A DNA stretch of 26,128 bases, taken from positions 1 through 26,128 of the forward strand of contig CAKRYY010000040.1 of the NCBI GenBank assembly GCA_934432885.1, in the 5' to 3' direction. Source of the DNA: an uncultured Lachnospiraceae bacterium. Its GTDB lineage: Bacteria > Bacillota > Clostridia > Lachnospirales > Lachnospiraceae. Under the pieces are notes generated by a model. The model saw only the letters and a program-made list of their open reading frames with translations, was not told the origin of the DNA and did not search any database. A program made the translations under genes and the position numbers. Below, piece after piece: positions 14,617 through 23,881 of the stretch (within the stretch, counting starts at the first letter, position 1; each line of letters starts with the position of its first letter).

Positions 14617-15462
14617 TTATCCCGGCAGACTCTCCGACATTACTATCTTTTCTGCCGCATTTAAAACATGCAGCTGGTATTCAGCAATCCCCTGCAATAT
14701 TTTAAATCTTTCCTCTTTTCCCCTTCCTTCCCTGAGCATCTGCGCATTATGCGACTCCAAATTGGAAAGCACAGTCAGCTCATTGATAGTCGCAAAATCC
14801 CTGACATTATTTTTCTTAGCTAATTCTGGATTAGCCTCTCTCCATGCCTTAGCTGTAAAACCAAATAAAGCCACATTTAACACATCCGCTTCCTCCGCGT
14901 ATGCAAGCCATTGTAAATTCTCCCTGTAATTCACATTGGGAAGTAAATATTTTTTTACTGCGTCTGTCTGAATCAGATAATTGTTTTTACTTAAAAATCT
15001 CTTTGCATCCCATTCTTTTTGTTTGGAATTATTCTCCACTTCCTTCAGACGTTGAAATTCTTTTATTAAAAATAATTTAAAAACGGGACTGACCGCAGAT
15101 GCAAATTCAAAGGCAATATCTTTATGGGCATAAGTACCGCCATATTTTCCGCGTTTTACATATAATCCTACTGCATTTGTCTGATTGACCCATTCTGCCA
15201 CGCTTAATACAAATGTATGCAGCCCCGCTTCCGCCTTAAAGTGGTCGAATTCGACCACTTTAAACTCAGGATTATACATCATTTCCCATGTTCCCAAAAA
15301 TTCCAGTGTATTCCTGTTTCTCAGCCAGTTCTTCACAATATCTGCACTGCGCGATTCTCCTGATTTTGCTTTCGCAATATCTGTAATGCAAATATATTCC
15401 TGCAAATCCTGCTTTGAAATAGAAATTTGTACATTCTGCACTTCAATTACTCTATTTTTCAT
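14617..15462 (-). CDS. KilA-N domain protein
   Basis: About 281 residues. Residues 15-130 form a KilA-N DNA-binding domain. ICITDIAK, SADIVKNWLRNRNTLEFLGTW, FKVVEFDHFKAEAGLHTFVL, RGKYGGTYAHKDIAFEFAS and LFLIKEFQRLK are all characteristic. A variable C-terminal region (145-281) is present. KilA-N proteins are phage- and plasmid-type DNA-binding proteins. The start at 15462 is favoured (AAGGGA 8 nt upstream) over 15468. The gene overlaps the end of the XRE gene, so the two are translationally coupled. A perfect 28-bp palindrome lies within the KilA-N coding region. Its function here, whether phage relic, antitoxin-like or regulator, is unknown. Confidence 0.85.
   Translation of the reverse strand: MKNRVIEVQNVQISISKQDLQEYICITDIAKAKSGESRSADIVKNWLRNRNTLEFLGTWEMMYNPEFKVVEFDHFKAEAGLHTFVLSVAEWVNQTNAVGLYVKRGKYGGTYAHKDIAFEFASAVSPVFKLFLIKEFQRLKEVENNSKQKEWDAKRFLSKNNYLIQTDAVKKYLLPNVNYRENLQWLAYAEEADVLNVALFGFTAKAWREANPELAKKNNVRDFATINELTVLSNLESHNAQMLREGRGKEERFKILQGIAEYQLHVLNAAEKIVMSESLPG
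15236..15263. repeat. Perfect 28-bp palindrome inside the KilA-N gene
   Basis: TTAAAGTGGTCGAA is followed without spacer by its exact reverse complement, centred on GAATTC. It encodes the conserved FKVVEFDHFK segment of the KilA-N domain, so protein constraint explains part of the symmetry. A 14-bp exact half-site is still unlikely by chance and could be a protein-binding site. Confidence 0.8.
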
Positions 15463-15658
15463 TTGCATCTTCCCTTTTCAAAAGATTCTCCATCTTTATC
15501 TGATAAGCCAATAGTCTCAACACATAATCAGGCATTTTTCTGGTTCCTCTTTCCCATTCCGTTACCGTTCTATATGGGATTTTGAAATATTCACAGAATT
15601 CCTTTCTGTTCATTCCGGTGCTCTCCCGCAATGCTCTTATCTTATCTTTTATTTCCAT
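15452..15658 (-). CDS. XRE-family helix-turn-helix protein
   Basis: A 68-residue protein, almost entirely a Cro/CI-type helix-turn-helix: KIRALRESTGMNRKEFCEYF, IPYRTVTEWERGTRKMPDYVLRLL. The ATG at 15658 follows GAGGAG at 6 nt; the upstream in-frame codons have no such site. The gene overlaps the KilA-N gene by about 11-17 bp. A palindrome at its transcription start suggests autorepression. Pairs of this kind occur as chromosomal phage relics or as toxin-antitoxin-like cassettes in Clostridia; I cannot decide between them. Confidence 0.88.
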   Translation of the reverse strand: MEIKDKIRALRESTGMNRKEFCEYFKIPYRTVTEWERGTRKMPDYVLRLLAYQIKMENLLKREDANEK

Positions 15659-15675
15659 GATAGCTCCTCTGCATT

Positions 15676-15720
15676 TACACATTGTGTATATACTATAACA
15701 TATTTTTCATTTATTCACAA
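15676..15720 (-). promoter_or_regulatory. Promoter and 13-bp palindromic operator of the XRE/KilA-N pair
   Basis: TTGTGA (15715-15720), 17 bp, then TATAGT (15692-15697) on the minus strand. A perfect palindrome, TACACA-A-TGTGTA on the minus strand (15676-15688), sits at the expected transcription start, the typical position of an XRE repressor site. Confidence 0.7.
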
Positions 15721-15739
15721 TAATTTCGTTTTTCATTTC

Positions 15740-17494
15740 TTACGGCAGGCTCTCCGCCACGCACAGCCTCCCATACCCCACCAGCGGATTGGGATACTGT
15801 GAAAAGCCCGGCAGGGGCTGCGCGCCCCGCTGCAGGTACGCCTTTACCTTCTGCCCATACAGATAACGGTCATTTTCCATGACGATTCCCCATTGCATGA
15901 GGAGCGCCGCAGCGCCGGTCACAAAAGGAGCCGCAAAGGAAGTCCCCGTCCGGCTGCCATAACCGCCGCCGGGCTGCGCCGCCACAATCCCAACGCCGGG
16001 CGCTACTATATCCGGCTTGCTCTGAGTGATGCCAAGCCGCTCCCTGTCATTTACAGCAAACACATAGCCCCGTCCAGAAAAATCCGCGTAAGCATCCAGC
16101 GTCGTATCATAGGCGCCCACCGTAATCACCCGCGATGCCGTAGAGGGAATTGTCAGCGTCGTATCCGGCGTTGGCCTGTAAAATCCAGTATCGGTTCCGA
16201 TTGCCGTCTGCGATGGCAGATACAGGCTGTAATTCCCTGTTACAGTCCGAATGGGCGTAAGCGTAAACGTCCAGATGCCGCCGTCGATATACGCTCCTGT
16301 CGGAAGAAAGTCCAGATAAATTTCCTGCTGCACAGAATAGGGCGTCGGCTCTCCAATATAAAGAAGCAGCTCCGTCTGCATAAGCCGCCATCTCTGAAGC
16401 CGCTGCGCCTCATTACTATCTGTCACAAAGGAAAGCCTGCCGCCATCTGGTGAACGCAGCGTTACCTCAAAGGTATCTGCATAATTTTTCCAAAGCTGGA
16501 GGTTCAGCGTCCGTTCATATCTGCCCACTGCCAGCTCAATCTGCACATCCTCCAGCACATTTCCAGAAATATGCCCGCGCGCCGCCGCTTCATTCCCGCT
16601 TCCCACACAGACTGCGCACCGCCCCACCTCGGAAGCATTGTCCAGGAAGCGTTCTAACAGTGAAGTTCCATCGTGGGAGCCATAGGTATTTCCAAAGCTG
16701 ATATTTAATGCCAGCGGCTTTGCAAGGGCTGACGCTTTCCTGACCAGATAGGTCACGGCGCGCATCAGCTCCGTCGTGCGCGGAAAGCCCTCGTTCTCCG
16801 CCATTCCTAGCTTTACCACCAGCAATCTGCTCTTCGGCGCAATCCCCTGACTGCTTCCAGCCGCAATCCCCGCAACCGCAGTTCCATGCCCGCTCACATC
16901 TCGCTCTGGCACCAGCAGGCTCCGCGCTGCGTCTCCTTCCGCCTGCAGCGCCTCATCTATCTGCTGCGCGGTAAATTCTACACCGCCCGCAAAGCCCTCC
17001 GGTGCTTCCCAGCCCTTCTGTGCATCCGGCGAAAGGCTCTGATCCCAGAGGAAGTCAATCCTTGTCCTCCCCGCCTCATCCAGAAATTCCTCATGGGTAT
17101 AATCGATTCCGGAATCTGCAATGCCGACCAGCACGCCCTCTCCGCTTAGGTACGGCGGTCTCTGCGTTACCGGGAAAATACAGGACGCCTGCTTTCCGGC
17201 AAAGGTCTGAAAGTACAGCCGCTTTGGCTTTTCAACATATTCAATTTCTGTGATTTGTGACAGAAGTGAAACTTCGCTTTCCGGCACAGTCAAAATAGCA
17301 TATCCCAAAAGCAGAGGCTCCACCAGAATAGAAAGCCTTTCCAAAAAAGAAAGGTCACCGTGATATTTCACGATGACCTCCCAGGTCTTTTCCTCTGTAT
17401 CAAATCCCACATTCAGGATTCCTGATTTTTCACGCTCCTGCGGCGTTGCCGCCAGCGCTGCATTCAATAAAAGCTCCAGCTTTTCATCTGCCAT
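15740..17494 (-). CDS. Subtilisin-like S8 serine peptidase (Csp-type)
   Basis: About 584 residues. Numbered from the ATG at 17509, the catalytic triad is Asp132 (IADSGIDYTHEEF), His208 (VSGHGTAVAGIAAG) and Ser524 (RTGTSFAAPFVTGAAALL), with oxyanion Asn306 (GSGNEAAARG). An insert of about 150 residues with beta-sandwich character (about 325-460) interrupts the protease domain, as in CspA/B/C-like clostridial subtilases. There is no signal peptide, so it is probably cytoplasmic. All catalytic residues are present, unlike the pseudoprotease members. The ATG at 17494 has GGGAAG 7 nt upstream and fits the usual MADEKLE... start. It follows htpG by about 60 bp with no clear terminator, so it may share the htpG transcript. 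Confidence 0.88.
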   Translation of the reverse strand: MADEKLELLLNAALAATPQEREKSGILNVGFDTEEKTWEVIVKYHGDLSFLERLSILVEPLLLGYAILTVPESEVSLLSQITEIEYVEKPKRLYFQTFAGKQASCIFPVTQRPPYLSGEGVLVGIADSGIDYTHEEFLDEAGRTRIDFLWDQSLSPDAQKGWEAPEGFAGGVEFTAQQIDEALQAEGDAARSLLVPERDVSGHGTAVAGIAAGSSQGIAPKSRLLVVKLGMAENEGFPRTTELMRAVTYLVRKASALAKPLALNISFGNTYGSHDGTSLLERFLDNASEVGRCAVCVGSGNEAAARGHISGNVLEDVQIELAVGRYERTLNLQLWKNYADTFEVTLRSPDGGRLSFVTDSNEAQRLQRWRLMQTELLLYIGEPTPYSVQQEIYLDFLPTGAYIDGGIWTFTLTPIRTVTGNYSLYLPSQTAIGTDTGFYRPTPDTTLTIPSTASRVITVGAYDTTLDAYADFSGRGYVFAVNDRERLGITQSKPDIVAPGVGIVAAQPGGGYGSRTGTSFAAPFVTGAAALLMQWGIVMENDRYLYGQKVKAYLQRGAQPLPGFSQYPNPLVGYGRLCVAESLP

Positions 17495-17561
17495 ATCGTT
17501 TCTTCCCATTTTTATGCTCTATGCAAGCATATTCGGAAAGACCCTTAAAAATAACTCTGGC

Positions 17562-19625
17562 TTATTTGGTCAGAAGCAGCATGATGTCGTTGCTTCTTGC
17601 AACAAATTTTGCCATTGCTTCCGGTTCAAGCGGTGCATGCTGCAGCATTGCAAGGTCATAGAGCTGTTCACATATCATGCGGACATTCTCGCCGTCCTGA
17701 TGCTCAAGCACATACTGCACAAGCGGATGAGAGCTATTCAAAATCAGCGTTTCTCCCTCCTGCGCCCCGAACATGTCGCCGCCCATACCAGGCATTGCAT
17801 ACATCTTCATCATGTCCTGCATCCGTCTTGTTTCCTCCGACAGCGTAATCATTGAAGAAATCTTCTTATTTTTCAGCTTTTCAACGGCTACCTTCAGTTT
17901 ATCCTTTTTGAGCGCCTTCTTGAATACTTTGCCGATAGCCTCTGCCTGCTCTTCCATCTCTTTTGCGGCTTTTTTACTGGTTTTCGCCTTAAAGACATCC
18001 GTCAGGTCTGCATCGATTCTCTGGAATTTAACGCCCTCGTTCTTTGCTTCAAGCTGTGATACAAAAGGCTGGTCGATGTTATGATTTAAAATTACAGCGT
18101 CCATTCCGGCAGCCTTGAACATCTGGATATACTGTCCCTGCTGCTTTTCATCCGTCACATAATAAATCGTCTTTTCTTTCTTTTCAGCCTCGGCGTCCTC
18201 TGCTTTTTCGCCATCCTCTGTTACGACCTCAGCCTCTACTGCCTTGCCGTCCTCATCGGTTGCTTTTTCTTCCTCTGTCTTTTCGTCCGGGTCGCTCTTT
18301 GCAACCTCAAGACACTCCGGCAGGGTCAGATATTTGCCATCCAGATTCTTGAACAGGATATAATCTGTCATCTTTTCGCAGAACTTGTCATCCTTCAGGC
18401 AGCCAAACTTGATAAACGGGCTGATGTCATCCCAGTATTTCTCATACTCTTCCTTCTCGGTCTTGCACATTCCTGAAAGCTTATCTGCAACCTTTTTGGT
18501 AATATAATCGGAAATCTTCTTTACAAAGCCGTCATTCTGCAGCGCGCTTCTTGATACGTTCAGCGGCAGGTCAGGACAGTCGATTACGCCCTTTAAGAGC
18601 AGCAGAAATTCCGGAATTACTTCCTTAATATTATCTGCAATAAATACCTGATTGTTATACAGCTTGATAGTTCCTTCAATGGACTCATATTCCATGTTAA
18701 TCTTCGGGAAATACAAAATTCCCTTTAAGTTAAACGGATAGTCCATATTCAGATGAATCCAGAAAAGAGGCTCCTTATAATCCAGAAATACCTTGCGGTA
18801 AAAAGCAAGATAATCCTCCTTCGTACATTCATTCGGATGCTTTGTCCAGAGCGGATTCGGGTCATTCATCAGCTCCGGTCTCTTTTTAATTTTTAATTTG
18901 ACCGGCTCTCCCTCTTTTTCAGGCTGGATTGTCTCAATTACCGTATCGCTCTCCAGCTTTTCGCTCTCTTCAATCGTCTGCGTATCTGTCGTATCCTCTT
19001 TAGAAAGATAGATTTCTGTCGGCATAAATGAGCAGTACTTTTCAATGACGCTTCTTGCCTCATATTCATTACAGAATTTCAGACAGTCCTCATTGACAAA
19101 CAGGGTAATCTTAGTACCCACCTGTGCCCAGTCGCCTTCATCCATCGTAAACTGTGTACCACCATCACATTCCCAGTGAACCGGCTTTGCACCTTCTTTA
19201 TAGGAAAGTGTATCGATATGCACCTCATCCGCTACCATAAATGCTGAATAAAAGCCCAGACCGAAATGCCCGATAATCTGGTCGTCGTTTGCCTTGTCCT
19301 TATATTTCTCAATAAAATCTGCCGCGCCGGAAAAAGCAATCTGGTTGATGTATTCCTCTACCTCGTCTGCGGTCATACCCAGACCATTATCAATAAAGGT
19401 AAGCGTCTTTTTCTCAGGACTGACAATTATCTGTATCTTTGCCTTATAGTCCTCTGGGAGTGTATACTCTCCCATCATATCCAGCTTTTTTAATTTTGTA
19501 ATGGCATCACAGCCATTAGAAATCAATTCCCGGAAAAAAATGTCGTGGTCTGAATACAGCCACTTTTTAATAATCGGGAAAATGTTATCACTGTTAATTG
19601 ACAAACTGCCTTGTCTTGCTGCCAT
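17562..19625 (-). CDS. htpG: Hsp90-family chaperone HtpG
   Basis: About 687 residues. The GHKL ATPase domain is visible: FFRELISNGCDAI (the usual SNASDA is SNGCDA here), DNGLGMT, QIAFSGAADF and GHFGLGFYSAFMV. The middle domain contains DCPDLPLNVSRSALQN with the catalytic arginine region. The C-terminal dimerisation domain ends in a short lysine tail. An acidic Glu/Asp/Lys-rich insert (about residues 460-495) lies between the middle and C-terminal regions. The ATG at 19625 is preferred over the GTG at 19634, which abuts the ribosome site. A CIRCE operator lies upstream, suggesting HrcA control. The S8 peptidase gene follows on the same strand. Confidence 0.96.
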   Translation of the reverse strand: MAARQGSLSINSDNIFPIIKKWLYSDHDIFFRELISNGCDAITKLKKLDMMGEYTLPEDYKAKIQIIVSPEKKTLTFIDNGLGMTADEVEEYINQIAFSGAADFIEKYKDKANDDQIIGHFGLGFYSAFMVADEVHIDTLSYKEGAKPVHWECDGGTQFTMDEGDWAQVGTKITLFVNEDCLKFCNEYEARSVIEKYCSFMPTEIYLSKEDTTDTQTIEESEKLESDTVIETIQPEKEGEPVKLKIKKRPELMNDPNPLWTKHPNECTKEDYLAFYRKVFLDYKEPLFWIHLNMDYPFNLKGILYFPKINMEYESIEGTIKLYNNQVFIADNIKEVIPEFLLLLKGVIDCPDLPLNVSRSALQNDGFVKKISDYITKKVADKLSGMCKTEKEEYEKYWDDISPFIKFGCLKDDKFCEKMTDYILFKNLDGKYLTLPECLEVAKSDPDEKTEEEKATDEDGKAVEAEVVTEDGEKAEDAEAEKKEKTIYYVTDEKQQGQYIQMFKAAGMDAVILNHNIDQPFVSQLEAKNEGVKFQRIDADLTDVFKAKTSKKAAKEMEEQAEAIGKVFKKALKKDKLKVAVEKLKNKKISSMITLSEETRRMQDMMKMYAMPGMGGDMFGAQEGETLILNSSHPLVQYVLEHQDGENVRMICEQLYDLAMLQHAPLEPEAMAKFVARSNDIMLLLTK

Positions 19626-19654
19626 ATTGGTCACATCCTTTCTTCCTGACTTTG

Positions 19655-19683
19655 ATTGTAAGCCTCTCCGCAGCAGAAGTCAA
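19655..19683 (-). promoter_or_regulatory. htpG promoter
   Basis: TTGACT (19678-19683), 17 bp, then TACAAT (19655-19660) on the minus strand. It lies about 30 bp before the htpG start codon and 8 bp downstream (in the direction of transcription) of the CIRCE element. Confidence 0.75.
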
Positions 19684-19690
19684 GAAAAAA

Positions 19691-19717
19691 TTAGCACTCA
19701 TTTGAAATGAGTGCTAA
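19691..19717 (-). promoter_or_regulatory. CIRCE operator that doubles as an intrinsic terminator
   Basis: Exact CIRCE consensus TTAGCACTC-N9-GAGTGCTAA. The nine central bases also pair, so the whole 27 bp is a perfect palindrome with 13-bp arms and one central base. On the minus strand it is followed directly by TTTTTTC, so RNA from the hydrogenase/chemoreceptor gene ending at 19744 would fold into a terminator here. It also sits just upstream of the htpG -35 box, where HrcA could bind. Confidence 0.9.
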
Positions 19718-19743
19718 TAATTCTAATTCTTTTATAAAATTAC

Positions 19744-21687
19744 TTAAGAAATCAAGGTATCAATCTTTTCTTTCAGATTATCCGCTACATTGCCAACCTC
19801 TACGGTTGCCGCTGCAATTTCCTCTGTCGCAGCTGCCAGACTGGTTACTTTATCATTAACATTTCCGATAATCTCAATCAGCTTCTCCGCACGCTCCTGT
19901 AAAGTAGCGACTGCTTCGCCAATCTTCTCCTGATTCTTTCCACTGTCAAGAGCCGTTTCCTTAGAGGATTCTGCCAGCTTCTTGATATTCTCAGCAATGA
20001 TGGCAAAGCCTCTGCCCGCACTGCCCGCACGCGCTGCTTCGATGCTCGCATTCAGGGATAAAAGATTTGTTTCATCCGCTACACCTGCAATCTCCTCATT
20101 GTTGCTCTGCAAGCCCTGCATCAATGTCTCTATGGAAGTAAGCGCCTCCTTTAAGTGTTCGCCAAGCTCAACGACCTCCATCATCAGCATATTGATATTC
20201 GTGCTTTCCTGTGCATTGTTGTTATTGCCTGCTGCCATTTCCTTAATTGCGTCATCCAGACTTTCAAAATCCTGCGCTGCACTCTCCGCCATCGCATGAA
20301 TCTGCTCATTTTTAGCTTCAATCTCTGCACTTTTCCTCTGCATGTCAGCGGAAAGCTGCTTCTCGTTTTCTTTTTCCTTCTCAACTGCATTCTTTACGAA
20401 GTGAATACAGTTATTTGGCGTATTGCAGTCATTATAAATTGCCTGCGCCATTTCCTTACAGGTATGATAACCGCAGGCGGAACAGTTAATCTTCTGATCC
20501 AAGATCGTTACCTTATCCATCTGCTTAAATACCTGGGCAAGCTGCTCCTTATCCGGAACCTTTACATCCACATCCCTGGAATGGTCGGTATAGGAACGCA
20601 TGAAATCATGAATATCCAGCTTTGCAAACTGCTCATTCAGCTTCTTTAAACGCTTTGCCGGAGTAAGGTCCCTTGCAAACGCCTGCTTCTTTCCGCTCTT
20701 TTTGCTCTTCTGCCGGATTTCCTGAAGAGTGTACATATTTTCCTCGCTGGCTGCCTTTTCCGGTTCAATCGCCGTTCCATAAATACAGCCGCTTGCACAG
20801 TTAAGTGCATCCACCATAAAAGGAAGTGATTTTCCGCTCTTTACCCTTTCCTTATAGTCCTGCAAAAATTCATACATGTGCGCCTCACCCTCAACCTGAC
20901 GCACAAACGCATCCTCGCCACAGAACCAGTATACATTTTCCTTTAAACCACCCGGCATCGGATAAATCGAGCCAAGTCCATATTCGATTTCATCCACTGC
21001 ATCCGGTCCCTTGATGCCATGCTCACGTACATATTTCATCAGGTGGTCGAAGGTAACATTATAGGAAACAAATCCGTGTGTATTCGGATCTTCGATTTCT
21101 TTCTTTTTTGCAATACACGGGCTGATAAATGCCAGCTTGTCCGTAAGCTTCATATATTTTTTTGCATAAACTGCCGCGCACATCATCGGAGAATGAATCG
21201 GCATAAGCTTTGGCAGAAGCTCCGGCACGTACTTTTCAATATAATTTACTACCGCCGGGCAGGGCTGGGAAATACCGCCGTAGAATTTATGTTCCGTAAT
21301 ATACTTTATGTAGCCCCATGTCGTAATATCCGCACCAAAGCTGACGCTGATAATCCGGCCTACGCCAAGCTTCTTAAGACCGCCCAGTACAGAAGCATAT
21401 TCCTTTGGATAATTGGCAAGAAAAGCAGGAGCCACCAGAAGCGAAATCTTTTCTCCCTTCTGCAGGTCTGCAAAGAAGCGCTCGGTATCATCCATAAATT
21501 CCCTTGCGCCGTGCTCGCAGGCGTCTATACAGGCGCCGCAGCTGATGCAGGCATTGCCGTCCACGTGAATCTTACTTTTTCCATTCTCCTCCACAGCATG
21601 ATTTGCTGTCAGTACCGGACAGGCAGAAATGCACTTATTGCAGCCGATACACTTTTCATTGGTAATTACCAAGGACGCTGTACTCAT
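19744..21687 (-). CDS. [FeFe]-hydrogenase-like / methyl-accepting fusion protein (soluble redox sensor)
   Basis: 647 residues in four parts. (1) Two 4Fe-4S ferredoxin motifs (Cys13,16,19,23 and Cys47,50,53,57). (2) An [FeFe]-hydrogenase large-subunit-like domain (about 80-305) keeping the four H-cluster cysteines in divergent motifs: QPCP (143), SPCIAKKKE (191) and NCASGC (297, 301). (3) A further Fe-S domain (CSACGYHTC...CNTPNNC, about 402-427). (4) A coiled coil and methyl-accepting signalling tip (about 435-647) with [20 protein letters not shown] and [18 protein letters not shown]. No TM segment. It fits the sensory class of [FeFe] hydrogenases and probably reports hydrogen or redox state to a CheA-type partner. 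No CheA/CheW is in the window. Its start overlaps the folA stop codon by ATGA. Confidence 0.9.
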   Translation of the reverse strand: MSTASLVITNEKCIGCNKCISACPVLTANHAVEENGKSKIHVDGNACISCGACIDACEHGAREFMDDTERFFADLQKGEKISLLVAPAFLANYPKEYASVLGGLKKLGVGRIISVSFGADITTWGYIKYITEHKFYGGISQPCPAVVNYIEKYVPELLPKLMPIHSPMMCAAVYAKKYMKLTDKLAFISPCIAKKKEIEDPNTHGFVSYNVTFDHLMKYVREHGIKGPDAVDEIEYGLGSIYPMPGGLKENVYWFCGEDAFVRQVEGEAHMYEFLQDYKERVKSGKSLPFMVDALNCASGCIYGTAIEPEKAASEENMYTLQEIRQKSKKSGKKQAFARDLTPAKRLKKLNEQFAKLDIHDFMRSYTDHSRDVDVKVPDKEQLAQVFKQMDKVTILDQKINCSACGYHTCKEMAQAIYNDCNTPNNCIHFVKNAVEKEKENEKQLSADMQRKSAEIEAKNEQIHAMAESAAQDFESLDDAIKEMAAGNNNNAQESTNINMLMMEVVELGEHLKEALTSIETLMQGLQSNNEEIAGVADETNLLSLNASIEAARAGSAGRGFAIIAENIKKLAESSKETALDSGKNQEKIGEAVATLQERAEKLIEIIGNVNDKVTSLAAATEEIAAATVEVGNVADNLKEKIDTLIS

Positions 21688-22190
21688 TTGCCTTGGTCCT
21701 CCTTATGTTTTTCATATTTCAAAAATCTGTATTCCAGATCAAAATATGTCTGCTCCTCGCTGTCCTGTGTGATATGCCATCCCGGCAGTTCATCCAGATT
21801 CGGAAAATACCGATCCGCCGCATAGCTATGGTCGATTTTTGTAATATGTGCCACATCACAATAAGGAAGCATCTGACGATAGATACTCTCTCCCCCAATG
21901 ATATAAATGTCCTCCGAAGCATATCCGGAAAGCATTTCCAGAAGCTGCGGAATCGAATGTACTACAGCGGCATTCTTTACCTGATAGGAGGTATCCCTCG
22001 AAAGGATGATATTTGTCCTCTCGGCAAGAGGCAGTCCCTGCGGAAATGTTTCAAGCGTTTTTCTTCCAAGCACTACAACCTTTCCCTGTGTTTCCATTCT
22101 GAAATGCTTATGGTCATTTGGAATCCGCACCAGCAATTCATTTTGATAGCCAATCGCCCAGTTATTGTCCACCGCTGCAATAATATTCAA
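21684..22190 (-). CDS. folA: Dihydrofolate reductase
   Basis: A 168-residue enzyme that reduces dihydrofolate to tetrahydrofolate with NADPH. Visible: [20 protein letters not shown] (Met20-loop region), RIPNDHKHF with the active-site acidic residue (Asp), [13 protein letters not shown] (cofactor site) and [18 protein letters not shown]. The start codon is TTG at 22190 with GGAGG 6-7 nt upstream; the nearby ATG is out of frame. It lies 15 nt after the beta-CASP hydrolase gene and overlaps the hydrogenase/chemoreceptor gene by 4 nt, so the three are translationally linked. Confidence 0.95.
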   Translation of the reverse strand: MNIIAAVDNNWAIGYQNELLVRIPNDHKHFRMETQGKVVVLGRKTLETFPQGLPLAERTNIILSRDTSYQVKNAAVVHSIPQLLEMLSGYASEDIYIIGGESIYRQMLPYCDVAHITKIDHSYAADRYFPNLDELPGWHITQDSEEQTYFDLEYRFLKYEKHKEDQGK

Positions 22191-22205
22191 CTCATTCCTC
22201 CAAAT

Positions 22206-23807
22206 TTAGTCTCTGTCCCACTTATCACAGAGAGAATTTACCTGATCTGCAAACTTCGCCAGATCCTTGTTTGCGCCGCCTTCATTTTTATGGATAACGC
22301 TAAGCAGCCTCTGACCTGCCGCCAGCAGACGCGAAAAGACGTCGCTCGCCTTTTTTGCCTTCTTTTGTATCCTGATTGGCGCCGCTTCATATTCAAAGGT
22401 GTTTGTCAGCAGGTTAAAGCGTGTGCCGCTGTACGGGGCATACGCAGAAAATCCATATTCCTGTGAAAGGCAGTCTGTGAAGCTGTCACAGACACTGTCC
22501 TCACCATGTACGACAAATACCCGCTCAGGCTTTTTCGTAAATCCGTTAACCCACTCCAAAAGTCCATTTTTATCAGCATGACCGCTCAGTCCGGCAAGCT
22601 TTGCGATTCTTGCGCGGATACTGATTGTTTCACCAAAAAGCTTTACCTCTTCTGCACCGTCCACAATCATTCTGCCAAGCGTTCCGACTGCCTGATAGCC
22701 GACAAAAAGCACCGTACACTCAGGTCTCCACAGGTTATGCTTTAAATGATGGCGGATACGTCCCGCCTCGCACATACCGGATGCGGAAAGAATAACTTTC
22801 GGCGTATCATCAAAGTTAATCATCTTGGATTCATCGCTTGTAATCGCCAGATGCAGCCCCGGAAACTGAATCGGGTTGATTCCCTGTCTTACAAGCTCCA
22901 TTGCTTCTTCATCGAAGCAGGAATAAATATTTTTATGAAATATTCCCGTCGCTTCCACCGCAAGCGGGCTGTCCACATAAACCGGGAAATCCGGATTGTT
23001 TTTTACCAGCCTATCCGCTTTTATCTTGCGCAGAAAATACAGCATCTCCTGCGTCCTGCCAACTGCGAAGGACGGAATCACGACATTGCCGCCCTTTGCA
23101 AAGGTTTCGCTCAGAATCTGTGTCAGCTCCGCAACATAATCAGGGCGCTCCGCCGTATGCAGACGGTCTCCATACGTGGATTCCATAACGACATAATCCG
23201 CTTCTGCCGTCAGCTTCGGATCCTTAATCAAAGGCTGGTCCTTATTTCCAATATCACCGGAAAAGACAATCTTGCGCTCCTGTCCATTCTCTGAAATCCA
23301 GATTTCTATACTGGCAGAGCCAAGCAGATGCCCGATGTCCGTAAAACGAATCCGTATTCCCTCGCAGAGCGCAACCTCTGTATCATAATGACAAGGAACA
23401 ATCCTCTTTATGATACCGTCTGCATCCTCCATTGTATAGACTGGCTCCACCGCATCCGTTCCTGCATGCCGTTTTGCCTTACGGTTTTTCCATTCTGCCT
23501 CCTGCATCTGGATATGTGCGCAGTCACGCAGCATAATACTACATAAATCCGCACTGGCATCTGTCATCAGCACCTGTCCACGAAAGCCTCTTGCATACAG
23601 AAGCGGCAGCATACCCGAATGATCCACGTGCGCATGTGTCAAAAGCACATAATCAATCAGACCCTCCTGAACCGGAAGCGGTGCATTTTCATATACATTG
23701 ACCCCCTGTTCCATGCCATAATCCACCAGAATGTGCTTTCCGCACGCTTCCAGATAATGACAGCTGCCGGTTACCTCATGGTCTGCTCCAATAAAAGTCA
23801 GCTTCAT
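22206..23807 (-). CDS. MBL-fold beta-CASP metallo-hydrolase (predicted RNase)
   Basis: 533 residues. The metallo-beta-lactamase core has THAHVDHSG (His58, His60, Asp62, His63), IGHLLGSASIEI and FSGDIGN. An inserted beta-CASP domain (about 210-400) includes SFAVGRTQEMLYFL and LSASGMCEAGRIRHH. The C-terminal RNA-specificity motif SGHADKNGLLEWV and VVHGEDS complete the active site. The architecture is that of RNA-processing nucleases related to CPSF73 and bacterial YSH1-like proteins, though without KH domains. The ATG at 23807 has AGGGG about 9 nt upstream. It is the first gene of the operon with folA and the hydrogenase-like fusion. Confidence 0.9.
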   Translation of the reverse strand: MKLTFIGADHEVTGSCHYLEACGKHILVDYGMEQGVNVYENAPLPVQEGLIDYVLLTHAHVDHSGMLPLLYARGFRGQVLMTDASADLCSIMLRDCAHIQMQEAEWKNRKAKRHAGTDAVEPVYTMEDADGIIKRIVPCHYDTEVALCEGIRIRFTDIGHLLGSASIEIWISENGQERKIVFSGDIGNKDQPLIKDPKLTAEADYVVMESTYGDRLHTAERPDYVAELTQILSETFAKGGNVVIPSFAVGRTQEMLYFLRKIKADRLVKNNPDFPVYVDSPLAVEATGIFHKNIYSCFDEEAMELVRQGINPIQFPGLHLAITSDESKMINFDDTPKVILSASGMCEAGRIRHHLKHNLWRPECTVLFVGYQAVGTLGRMIVDGAEEVKLFGETISIRARIAKLAGLSGHADKNGLLEWVNGFTKKPERVFVVHGEDSVCDSFTDCLSQEYGFSAYAPYSGTRFNLLTNTFEYEAAPIRIQKKAKKASDVFSRLLAAGQRLLSVIHKNEGGANKDLAKFADQVNSLCDKWDRD

Positions 23808-23881
23808 CCGACCACCCCTTTACATATTCTATTTATCTTTTCTATTTTCCTTATCCGCCCGTTATACTTTCTCCGACTCTT

